Assembly (NCBI GenBank): GCA_030145035.1 | Contig: JAQYWL010000034.1 | Location: 1-6,624, forward strand | Reading direction: 5' to 3' | DNA: 6,624 nucleotides | DNA from: Desulfobacteria bacterium | GTDB taxonomy: Bacteria; Desulfobacterota; Desulfobacteria; Desulfobacterales; C00003060 | In this document: positions 1 through 6,507 of the stretch, in pieces | How positions within the stretch are numbered: the stretch's first letter is position 1 | Layout: the number at the start of each line of letters is the position of its first letter | Notes under the pieces: model-generated | The model's database searches: none | What the model was told of the DNA's origin: nothing | What the model saw: only the letters and a program-made list of their open reading frames with translations | Position numbers and translations under genes: made by a program

Positions 1-2039
1 TCCATGATTCTTTTCTTTTCGCCGTTGTGGTTGAATTCTAAACCCAGTGTGTACTCGCTTACCAGGGTGTAAACGCCGTACTGCTTGCCGGCTGCTTCCA
101 TACGGGCCGCAATGTTGACAGGGTCTCCCATCATTGTGTAGTTCATGCGCATGGAGCTTCCCATGTTGCCTACGACTATTTCTCCAGTGTTGATACCGAT
201 CCGCATTTTCATCCGGTGAACAATCCTGGGCCATTTGTCTCCTGGAGCCCACTCTTCGGGAGGCAGGTTCTTGGTATTGCGATTGGGCTCTTCATGAGAC
301 TGTTTTTCATTTCGCCACTTCTCTCGGAGCTCAAGGAGCTTATTTTGCATGACCACAGCGACACGGGCGGCCCTGAGTCCGTGATCGGGGAGCTCCATAG
401 GCGCACCGAAAAAGGCAAGGATCGCATCACCCTCATATTTGTCCAGGGTACCTTTCTCGTCGATGAGAATATCCGTCATGGCGGAGAGATATTTGTTCAG
501 AAGCTCCACTAGCTGCTGAGCCGTGAGTTTTTCGGAAAAAGCGGAAAAGTCCTCGATGTCGGTAAAATAGGCGGTGATTGTCCTCGCTTCGCCTCCGAGC
601 TCGGGCATGGTCTTGTTGTTGAACATATCTTCAATCAGCTCGGGTGCCAGGTAGCTTGCGAATGTTGCTTGAAGGAACTTCCTGTCTCGCTCTTCTGTAA
701 GGTATCTGTATGCCGAGATCGCCGTGTAAACTAACACGATTTCCAGGGCAGGGCAGGTGAAGTTGAGAAGAAGCCTGTACTTGACAAAGGCAAATTGAAC
801 AACTGCGGAATAAGTCAGGAAGCAGATCAGGGCAAAGGGAATAGACCACATTGTGGTTAAGGAGGGAAGCACTATACCCATAAGCACGCCGAGAAACAGA
901 AGTGCAGCGATGTTGACATATGTCACCCACGTCGGGCAGCGGAGAAAATCATTTTGGAGAATGTTTTCTACGATAGTCGCCTGTTTTTCAACGCCGAAAA
1001 GCGCCGGGCTGAAAGGACTGGGCCATAAATCCGCCATTCCTATGGCCGCTCCCCCGACGATAACGGCCTTGTTTTTCAATTTTTCCGGAGCCACGCGGCC
1101 GCGCAAAATGTCCACCACCGGATAACTCGGGATTGTGTAATTCGGCCCGTAGTAATTGATCAACGCAAAGCCCTCGCTGTTGACGGGGATTACGTTTCCG
1201 CCGAGCGTAATTCTTTCGTTTGCGTAAAGAGTCACGTCTTCAGTATCGATCCCAAGGTAGGCTTGTGCGATCCGAAGCCCTAACGGTGCGAAAAGCGCCC
1301 CGTCGTGATTAATGGCCATCATCTCCCGGCGTAAGGCGCCGTCCGGGTCGGTAAAGGAATTGACAAAACCCAGATTCTTCGTGGCGTTGGCCAGTACGGG
1401 CACCGGCAGGATGCGGGCGTTGTAAGTCAGGGGCTCAAACCTCTTCAGATCGGATTCTTTGCCGAAGGAAACATAAGCCGCATCAACGAGATAACGCGTA
1501 AAATCTTCGGGCTTTTTCTTTGAGGGCACAAAGGCCATTCCCAAGACCACATTGCCCCAATTTTCCATGACCGAAGCCATCAGCGCGTCGTTGTCCGACT
1601 CTTCGCGAGCCTCCATGAGTTCGTCGAAAAATGCCTGGTGGCCCAGCGAATCATTCATCAAGCCGAGGGCAATAAAAGAGTCGGACAGTTCCTTTAATTT
1701 GTCAAGCTCCGGAGGGACCTCCGGGTCGGTAAAGAGCACGTCGAAACCGATGATTTTGGCTCCGTATTCGTTCAGGGTCTGGATCAGTTGGGCTATGAGT
1801 TTCCGGGACCACGGCCATCTGCCCAACTCCTTGATGCTTTTTTCACCGACAAAGGCAATGGCCACGCTCCCGCTCGGCTCCATGGCACCCCTCAGTAAAA
1901 AGCGCAGATCAAAGCTTTTCAGTTCAATAGTATTGAAAACGGACGTTGCATCGAAATAAAGCAGCGCGCTAAGCAGAAAGGCCATCGACATGCTGATCCA
2001 AAACCCTTTGAATCGGAATATCTTGCGAAGGATGTTCAT
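1..2039 (-). CDS. CHASE2-domain class III adenylate cyclase (C-terminus cut by window edge)
   Basis: Predicted inner-membrane receptor cyclase making cAMP from ATP. The open frame gives 679 residues from ATG 2039 and is still open at the left edge, so the C-terminus is missing. Order: N-terminal membrane segment (about 13-29); periplasmic CHASE2 sensor (about 30-370) with DLRFLLRG, a WPW motif (75-77), GFDVLF and GVEKQA (349-354); three membrane segments (about 376-445); then the cyclase domain. Catalytic residues are complete: metal-binding D494 (FTDI) and D538 (YEGDAI), substrate residues K534 and T635 (class IIIb pattern), transition-state N642 and R646 (VNIAAR). K plus T favours ATP over GTP. 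About 25-30 extra residues (roughly 577-609) sit before MRIGINTGE. Start choice: MNILRKIF leads straight into the membrane segment, with AGGGATGG upstream; the frame is closed by a stop at 2102. The sensed signal is unknown. It is separated from the next gene by 283 bp, so probably has its own transcript. Confidence 0.93.
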   Translation of the reverse strand, partial: MNILRKIFRFKGFWISMSMAFLLSALLYFDATSVFNTIELKSFDLRFLLRGAMEPSGSVAIAFVGEKSIKELGRWPWSRKLIAQLIQTLNEYGAKIIGFDVLFTDPEVPPELDKLKELSDSFIALGLMNDSLGHQAFFDELMEAREESDNDALMASVMENWGNVVLGMAFVPSKKKPEDFTRYLVDAAYVSFGKESDLKRFEPLTYNARILPVPVLANATKNLGFVNSFTDPDGALRREMMAINHDGALFAPLGLRIAQAYLGIDTEDVTLYANERITLGGNVIPVNSEGFALINYYGPNYTIPSYPVVDILRGRVAPEKLKNKAVIVGGAAIGMADLWPSPFSPALFGVEKQATIVENILQNDFLRCPTWVTYVNIAALLFLGVLMGIVLPSLTTMWSIPFALICFLTYSAVVQFAFVKYRLLLNFTCPALEIVLVYTAISAYRYLTEERDRKFLQATFASYLAPELIEDMFNNKTMPELGGEARTITAYFTDIEDFSAFSEKLTAQQLVELLNKYLSAMTDILIDEKGTLDKYEGDAILAFFGAPMELPDHGLRAARVAVVMQNKLLELREKWRNEKQSHEEPNRNTKNLPPEEWAPGDKWPRIVHRMKMRIGINTGEIVVGNMGSSMRMNYTMMGDPVNIAARMEAAGKQYGVYTLVSEYTLGLEFNHNGEKKRIM

Positions 2040-2322
2040 AGTCAATTGCCATCCCTGGCAAAGGTGGCTTGACCGTGACCCTGAAAGGGTCTGAATCGGC
2101 TACGGGCCGGATTTTTATCTCTCACAGAGCCCGCGGAGACACAGAGTTCTTGAGTTGAATCCTTGAGAGAGGGCAAAATGAAAATCATCTCTGCCTGCCT
2201 CGTAGGGAGAAACGACCGTACTGGGGTGATCTCTGCGTGCTCAAGCGACCGAAGGGAGCGGGCGAGAGGGGACATAGCAAAGCTGGGATCACCAGCTCAT
2301 CTGGTGGTTTAATGGATCAAAG
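2040..2322. other. Intergenic region with repeat-like sequence; no convincing gene
   Basis: This gap separates the phosphatase stop from the cyclase start. A 77-codon frame on the minus strand (2042-2275) exists, but its peptide is arginine/serine-rich, low in recognisable motifs and has no good ribosome site, so I do not call it a gene. On the minus strand the direct repeat CTCTGTG occurs twice (2140-2146 and 2123-2129), separated by TCTCCGCGGG. Strings of this CTCTGTG/CACAGAG type are, from memory, common in dispersed non-coding repeats of environmental bacterial genomes; whether this copy is dispersed cannot be seen from one window. The region should contain the cyclase promoter, but I find no clear -35/-10 pair. 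Confidence 0.5.
2281..2306 (-). terminator. Candidate hairpins after the polysaccharide operon (weak terminator)
   Basis: Two overlapping inverted repeats lie just downstream of the phosphatase stop codon. One is CACCAG-ctcat-CTGGTG (2290-2306). The other is AGCTGG-gatca-CCAGCT (2281-2297), which on the minus strand is followed by only TTTGCTAT. They share bases and cannot form together. The position fits an operon end, but neither has a proper U-tract, so this may be a weak terminator, an RNA-processing or stability element, or chance. Confidence 0.3.
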
Positions 2323-3093
2323 TTACCAAAAGCCGAGCCTGAAGCGCTTTTCCTTCAACGGTTCCGGCACCTCCAAAGCCTGGCCTGACAACACCCTATC
2401 AGGTGCGCCCACCACCATCTGTTCCGCCTCATCGGCATTGCCGAGAATCTGAGATGCCGCTTCAACACTCTGCGACAGGAGCGGGGGGCGCCTGTCGGAT
2501 GAATGGGCATCAGACGCTATAATATGTACCATACGCCGCTTCAGCAATGTTTCAGCGCATTGCTTGACACCACCCCCAAACCTGCCTGTGATACTCGAGG
2601 CCGTCATCTGAGATAAGGCCCCCAGGGCTAAAGCCTCACAAAGGACGGAGCTATCTTTCTGAATAATTAGGTTTCTCTCAGGATGGGTAATAATAGGGGT
2701 CATGCCCCGCACCTTGAGATTGAAGATTTCATCCTTTAACCCGGGTGGTATGAACTGCGCGGGAAGCTCCAGCAAGAGGTATTTCTTGTCATTATTAATG
2801 GTGCCCGCTTCACCGCTCTCAACATATCTCCACAAGTCCCTGCACAGATGGACATCTGAGCCCGGAAGGATCCGGATGCGCATATCATGCTCAGGCAAAG
2901 CTTTATTGAGCACAGAGACCTGCTCTATAACCTTGAATATGGGATTCACATAGACGCCGTCCAGGGTATGGGGGGTGGCCACAATGGTGTGAATGCCGTC
3001 CTGTACGGCCTGCCGGCACATGGCCAGGCTTTCGTCCATGAATCCGGCGCCGTCATCCATGCCGGGGAGGATGTGGCAGTGGAGGTCGATCAT
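2323..3093 (-). CDS. cpsB: CpsB/CapC-family PHP-fold protein-tyrosine phosphatase
   Basis: Predicted cytoplasmic, metal-dependent phosphatase that removes phosphate from the tyrosine cluster of the BY kinase encoded just upstream, allowing the phosphorylation cycle that polysaccharide assembly needs. The 256 residues match the usual family length of about 250. PHP metal-site motifs are all present in order: DLHCHILPGMDDG (H5, H7, D13), ATPH (H42), LLELP (E109), ITHPERN (H137) and ASDAHS (D195, H197) followed by SDRRPP. A further family signature, LSQMTASSITGRFG, is at 160-173. There is no signal peptide. The start is set by the MIDLHCH N-terminus, typical of the family, with AGGAG ten bases upstream. 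The start lies inside the kinase gene, suggesting translational coupling. This family is distinct from the low-molecular-weight phosphatase Wzb of enterobacteria. The kinase as its substrate is inferred from family and context. Confidence 0.93.
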   Translation of the reverse strand: MIDLHCHILPGMDDGAGFMDESLAMCRQAVQDGIHTIVATPHTLDGVYVNPIFKVIEQVSVLNKALPEHDMRIRILPGSDVHLCRDLWRYVESGEAGTINNDKKYLLLELPAQFIPPGLKDEIFNLKVRGMTPIITHPERNLIIQKDSSVLCEALALGALSQMTASSITGRFGGGVKQCAETLLKRRMVHIIASDAHSSDRRPPLLSQSVEAASQILGNADEAEQMVVGAPDRVLSGQALEVPEPLKEKRFRLGFW

Positions 3094-5356
3094 TTAGGCA
3101 TAACTCCTGGAAGATCGTCTTTTTCGGCTGGCCTTTCTTCTTGTCTCCGTCTTCACCATAATAGTAGTAATAATATTGATAGTAATAATAACCGTCCTTT
3201 CCCATATTGACACCATTCAAAACAGCCCCGAGTATGGTGGCATTGACCCCCCTAAGCTGCTCCACACCGTTTCGAACGATATCCCTGCTTGTATCCCCGG
3301 AACGAATGATTACAACCACCCCGTCTGCAACGCGGGCCAGCACGGTGGCGTCAGTCACCGCCGTGATCGGCGGAGAATCGATGACGATTTTGTCATACCG
3401 TTCACGAAAGGTCTTGACGAGTTGCACCATCCGATTTGATCCCAGCAGTTCGGAAGGATTGGGCGGGATAGGACCGCATGGGATCACATGCAGATTGGCC
3501 ATCCTGGTCTTGAACAATACCTGATCACCCCCTGTAGTGCCCGCCAGAATATTGGAAATCCCCACATCGCGCCCAATCTTCATAATATCATGTATCCTGG
3601 GCCTGCGCATGTCACAATCGACCAGGAGCACCTTCGAGCCCGCCTGGGCCATGGTTGCGGCCAGATTGGTGCATGTCAAAGTCTTTCCCTCCTTCGGTCC
3701 TGCACTCGTAATCAGGATAACCTGGGGTGGGGCTTCTGCCGAAGAAAAAAGGAGGCTCGTGCGCAGCCCCCTGTAGGCCTCACTGGCAGTCGATTTTGGG
3801 GTTTCCACGGCCACCAGTTCCGGAATTTCCCCGTCCTTTGCTCCCCTGTCATGTTCAATGGCAGGCACAGGACCCAGATAGGGAATCCCAAAATACCTCT
3901 TTATGTCATCCGGGGTCTTGACGGTATTGTCCAGATACTCGAAGAAGAAGGCAAGCCCTGTGCCCATAGTCAGGCCAACGATCACGGCAAGTAGTATGTT
4001 GAGCTTCTTCCTCGGCTTGATCGGTATCTCCGGAATCTCGGCCCTGTCAACAATACGAATATTGCCGGTCTTCATATCTTCTGTAATAGAGGTCTCCTTG
4101 AACCTCTTGACCAGCAAGTCATACATCTGTTTGGCGCTTGCGGCTTCTCTGCTCAGCACCCCGAATTCGATAGCCTTCTTGTTCAATTCCAGGGATTCCT
4201 GTTTCTGTCTTGCAAGCGAATCCCTCAATGACTTCTCCCTCGCCAGCGCCACCTCGTACTCGTTCTTCAATGAGTCAACCACCTTTTGAACCTCTCCACG
4301 CTTCCTCTTCTCCAGAGTAGCAAGCTCGGCCTTGACTGCTATGATTTGCGGGTGGTTCTTGCCATACTTTTTGGATAGCTCCGAAAGCGTCCTTAAAAGC
4401 TCCACCTCGCTCTCTTTGATGGTCCGGATCAGCTCGTTGTTCAGGATTTCAGGTATAGAATCGAGGCTCCCCTTTGACTTCAGAATGCGCTTTGTCTGTT
4501 TGTAGCGGGTTTCGGCCTCAACCCGCCTTGCTTCTGCCGCAATCACCTGGCTGTTAAGTTCAGCCAATTTTTGAGCGGTTATCTTCTCCGTGTCACTCGA
4601 AAAGCCGGTTATTATACCATACTGTTCCTTATACTTTTGAAATCTCAGTTGAGCGGCCTCAACCTTCTTCCTCTCCTCTTGAATCCGTCTGTCGAGCCAT
4701 GACACGGCGTCCTGGACCGCTGCTAGCTTGGTATTCAGGTTCTGATCAATATAAGCCTCGGCCAGGGTATTTGCTATCCTTGCGGCCAGCACCGGGTCTT
4801 TGGCATCAAAACCGATGTTTACCAGCCTGGTGTTTCTGATGGGCTCGACGTTGATCTTTGCAATAAATGCTGACACAAAACTCGAATCCGGTTCCACCAC
4901 CTGGTCGGATTCATCACCCGGATTCAACTCCTTTTCTTGTTCAAATATGGAAAGAGCGGCCTCTTTCCATGAAACGACGGTCTCGCTGATCGATCTTTTG
5001 ATATTGGAAAAGAAGTCATCCTCTGGTTTTGGGAAAAACTCTTCACTTTGGTCTAGATTAAGCCTTTTTATAACCTCCCTGGCAATCGACCTGCTTTCTA
5101 TGATCTTGTACTGTGTCTGGTAATAGTCTGTCCCGGAGGCATCAACAGACATCACCTCTTGAATCGAAACCACATTGGGGTTTTCCTTCTCTATAATCAC
5201 CTTTATCGTAGCCCTGTAAATAGGTGTAGTAGTGATGGTGGCAATGGCCACAGCGACCACAAGGATGGCAAAACAGGTGATAATGGTCCACCTGCGTTTC
5301 ATGATCACCCCGAGGTAATCGCGAAGGTCTATCTGCTTTTCCCTGTTTTCTTCCAT
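3053..5356 (-). CDS. wzc: Wzc-type polysaccharide co-polymerase fused to BY-family tyrosine kinase
   Basis: Predicted inner-membrane protein controlling polymerisation and export of a capsular or exopolysaccharide through cyclic autophosphorylation. Of 767 residues: Wzz-type chain-length domain with first membrane segment about 23-43; periplasmic coiled-coil-rich stretch about 215-400; proline-rich segment (EIPEIPIKPRKK) leading to the second membrane segment about 453-473; cytoplasmic BY-kinase domain. Kinase motifs: oligomerisation ExxRxxR (E526, R529, R532), Walker A GPKEGKT (553-559, K558), Walker A' LLVDCDMR (D580, D582), Walker B IVIDSPP (D660). The tail carries ten tyrosines in eleven positions (723-733), the expected phosphorylation sites. 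ATG 5356 overlaps the preceding stop as TAATG, with GGAGAG nine bases upstream. Oddity: residues after about 741 (GQPKKTIFQEL onward) look like out-of-frame sequence and overlap the phosphatase gene by 41 bases; the -1 frame gives a natural-looking end. The true C-terminus may therefore differ. Confidence 0.94.
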   Translation of the reverse strand: MEENREKQIDLRDYLGVIMKRRWTIITCFAILVVAVAIATITTTPIYRATIKVIIEKENPNVVSIQEVMSVDASGTDYYQTQYKIIESRSIAREVIKRLNLDQSEEFFPKPEDDFFSNIKRSISETVVSWKEAALSIFEQEKELNPGDESDQVVEPDSSFVSAFIAKINVEPIRNTRLVNIGFDAKDPVLAARIANTLAEAYIDQNLNTKLAAVQDAVSWLDRRIQEERKKVEAAQLRFQKYKEQYGIITGFSSDTEKITAQKLAELNSQVIAAEARRVEAETRYKQTKRILKSKGSLDSIPEILNNELIRTIKESEVELLRTLSELSKKYGKNHPQIIAVKAELATLEKRKRGEVQKVVDSLKNEYEVALAREKSLRDSLARQKQESLELNKKAIEFGVLSREAASAKQMYDLLVKRFKETSITEDMKTGNIRIVDRAEIPEIPIKPRKKLNILLAVIVGLTMGTGLAFFFEYLDNTVKTPDDIKRYFGIPYLGPVPAIEHDRGAKDGEIPELVAVETPKSTASEAYRGLRTSLLFSSAEAPPQVILITSAGPKEGKTLTCTNLAATMAQAGSKVLLVDCDMRRPRIHDIMKIGRDVGISNILAGTTGGDQVLFKTRMANLHVIPCGPIPPNPSELLGSNRMVQLVKTFRERYDKIVIDSPPITAVTDATVLARVADGVVVIIRSGDTSRDIVRNGVEQLRGVNATILGAVLNGVNMGKDGYYYYQYYYYYYGEDGDKKKGQPKKTIFQELCLNDRPPLPHPPRHG
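3103..3108 (-). promoter_or_regulatory. Ribosome binding site for the phosphatase gene
   Basis: AGGAGT on the minus strand, with ten bases between the AGGAG core and ATG 3093. It lies within the coding region of the upstream kinase gene, supporting this start and coupled translation. Confidence 0.6.
3158..3190 (-). repeat. In-frame TAT/TAC trinucleotide run encoding the tyrosine cluster
   Basis: Eleven codons encode YYYY-Q-YYYYYY (residues 723-733 of the kinase), using only TAT/TAC apart from one CAA. The tract is a near-perfect trinucleotide repeat, so replication slippage could add or remove tyrosines without breaking the frame. The repeat is seen directly; length variation is inference. 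Confidence 0.7.
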
Positions 5357-6402
5357 TACCAGAAACTCTCCGGCACTACGATGATGTCATTCGGTCTCAG
5401 GACAATATCCTCGGCCTTTTTTCCTTCACGCGTGATCTCATCGATCTTCACATGAATGATCTTTTCAACGCCATCTTCTACCCTGATAATTTTTGTCCGG
5501 TTCCGGGCTGCAATCCTTGTGAATCCCCCCGCCATCCCAACGGCCTCAACAATAGTTATGTCCTTGTCCTTAATAGCGTAATCTCCTGGATTCTTCACCT
5601 CTCCTATAATAAACACCTTATCGGCCTTAGGAATATAGATGATATCCTTGGCAGCGACCTGAAGGTTAGAAAGGGGGTCCTCTCCGTCCAGAAGCCTGCG
5701 AAGGTTGATGTCGACAGCTATCTTTTCATCCTTGACGCCGCTCGCAGTCTCTGTCCTTAAGATGGTAATCTTGTTTCCCCCCTCTGCAAAATCGACACCC
5801 CCCGCCTTTGATAAGACATCCAGCACCCTCTCCGATGCCCTGAGCTCATAGCTCCCGGGCCTCTCCACAGCACCGAGTACGAGAACCTTTTTGCTCAAAT
5901 ACTCCTTTACAAATACTGAAACATGGGGATTTACCAGAAACTGCCCTTCAGCCAACAGGCCGGCAATAATATTTTCTACCTCGGCCGTGGTTTTATCTGC
6001 AACCTTCACTCGTCCGATTAAGGGAAACGTAATATAGCCGTCTGCCGAAACACGCACGGCATCCCGTGAAAGGTCCGGTTCTTCGTAAACCTCGATGCTC
6101 AGGACATCATAGCCCCCCATCTTGTAATCAAGGGTCTCTGAACCTTCAAGATTGCCCCTTGTCTGAAGATATTCATGCGCCGAGATGTTCGGCGCCTTCT
6201 TAATGACATGATTCAGTTCAGAGCTTATTCCCTTCCCCTTTTGGGCCTTCTTTATCCTGACGATCTCTGCCCGTTCGGTATCCTGAAGGTAACTCATGTC
6301 ACCCTCGTGCACTGTGGTAACCCGTACGACTTCGCCCCCGCCACAGGCCCCTATGAGAAAGCAAAATAGTGTAAAAAGGATAACGCGGATCATATGACTC
6401 AT
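5356..6402 (-). CDS. wza: Wza-type outer-membrane polysaccharide export lipoprotein
   Basis: Predicted exporter through which the polysaccharide crosses the periplasm and outer membrane, docking on the co-polymerase/kinase encoded next. Of 348 residues: a lipoprotein signal peptide ends in lipobox LIGA|C, with C20 as the lipidated residue; a linker of about 70 residues; a polysaccharide export domain about 94-168 (YDVLSIEVYEEPDLS, DGYITFPLIGRV, NPHVSVFVKEY); then two SLBB domains, about 171-258 (VLVLGAVERPGSYEL) and 262-345 (VFIIGEVKNPGDYAI). The protein ends at VVPESFW directly after the second SLBB domain, so the C-terminal helix that spans the outer membrane in E. coli Wza appears to be absent. 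Start: ATG 6402 or ATG 6393 (M4) are both possible; neither has a strong ribosome site and both leave the signal peptide intact. Its stop overlaps the next start by one base. As first gene of the operon it is preceded by an AT-rich leader with a possible -10 element. Confidence 0.93.
   Translation of the reverse strand: MSHMIRVILFTLFCFLIGACGGGEVVRVTTVHEGDMSYLQDTERAEIVRIKKAQKGKGISSELNHVIKKAPNISAHEYLQTRGNLEGSETLDYKMGGYDVLSIEVYEEPDLSRDAVRVSADGYITFPLIGRVKVADKTTAEVENIIAGLLAEGQFLVNPHVSVFVKEYLSKKVLVLGAVERPGSYELRASERVLDVLSKAGGVDFAEGGNKITILRTETASGVKDEKIAVDINLRRLLDGEDPLSNLQVAAKDIIYIPKADKVFIIGEVKNPGDYAIKDKDITIVEAVGMAGGFTRIAARNRTKIIRVEDGVEKIIHVKIDEITREGKKAEDIVLRPNDIIVVPESFW
5366..5371 (-). promoter_or_regulatory. 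Ribosome binding site for the co-polymerase/kinase gene
   Basis: GGAGAG on the minus strand, nine bases before ATG 5356 and inside the last codons of the exporter gene. It supports the TAATG-coupled start. Confidence 0.6.
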
Positions 6403-6435
6403 CGTTCGCTTAATAAATTCGTACTTAGATTAATT

Positions 6436-6441
6436 ATTATA
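6436..6441 (-). promoter_or_regulatory. Candidate -10 element for the polysaccharide operon
   Basis: A perfect TATAAT on the minus strand lies about 34 bases before ATG 6402, in the AT-rich block 6411-6460 between the repeat array and the first operon gene. No good TTGACA-like -35 is visible at 16-18 bases spacing (the site reads near AACGGG), so an activator would probably be needed, or the match is chance in AT-rich DNA. No sigma-54 type GG/GC pair was seen. Confidence 0.35.
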
Positions 6442-6466
6442 TGGACCTAAATCTTTATCCCGTTTT

Positions 6467-6507
6467 GGTTTCAGGTTTCAGGGCACATGTAGGTTTCAGG
6501 TTTCAGG
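6467..6507. repeat. Direct repeat GGTTTCAGGTTTCAGG flanking a short spacer
   Basis: The 16-base sequence GGTTTCAGGTTTCAGG occurs at 6467-6482 and again at 6492-6507. Between them is a 9-base spacer containing the palindrome ACATGT (6485-6490). The second copy runs directly into the heptamer array, so this looks like the diverged edge of that array. Confidence 0.75.

Noticed and set aside
1552..1959. 135-codon plus-strand open frame opposite the CHASE2 region
   Set aside because: Serine-rich antisense shadow of the cyclase coding strand with no independent support.
1..2039. Guanylate rather than adenylate cyclase
   Set aside because: The substrate-specifying residues are K534 and T635, the class IIIb adenylate pattern; guanylate cyclases usually carry E and C/S/G-type residues at these places.
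2042..2275. 77-codon minus-strand open frame between the phosphatase and the cyclase
   Set aside because: No recognisable domain, no good ribosome site, and the sequence looks like translated repeat DNA (the CTCTGTG motif). It ends right at the cyclase start by chance.
3134..3142. Programmed -1 frameshift signal in the kinase tail
   Set aside because: Neither AAGAAGAAA nor the nearby CCGAAAAAG forms an X-XXY-YYZ heptamer in the zero frame, so an indel or assembly error explains the frame change more simply.
3488..3994. 168-codon plus-strand open frame opposite the kinase domain
   Set aside because: It is antisense to the Walker-motif region of a clear gene and its peptide has no domain features; a shadow frame.
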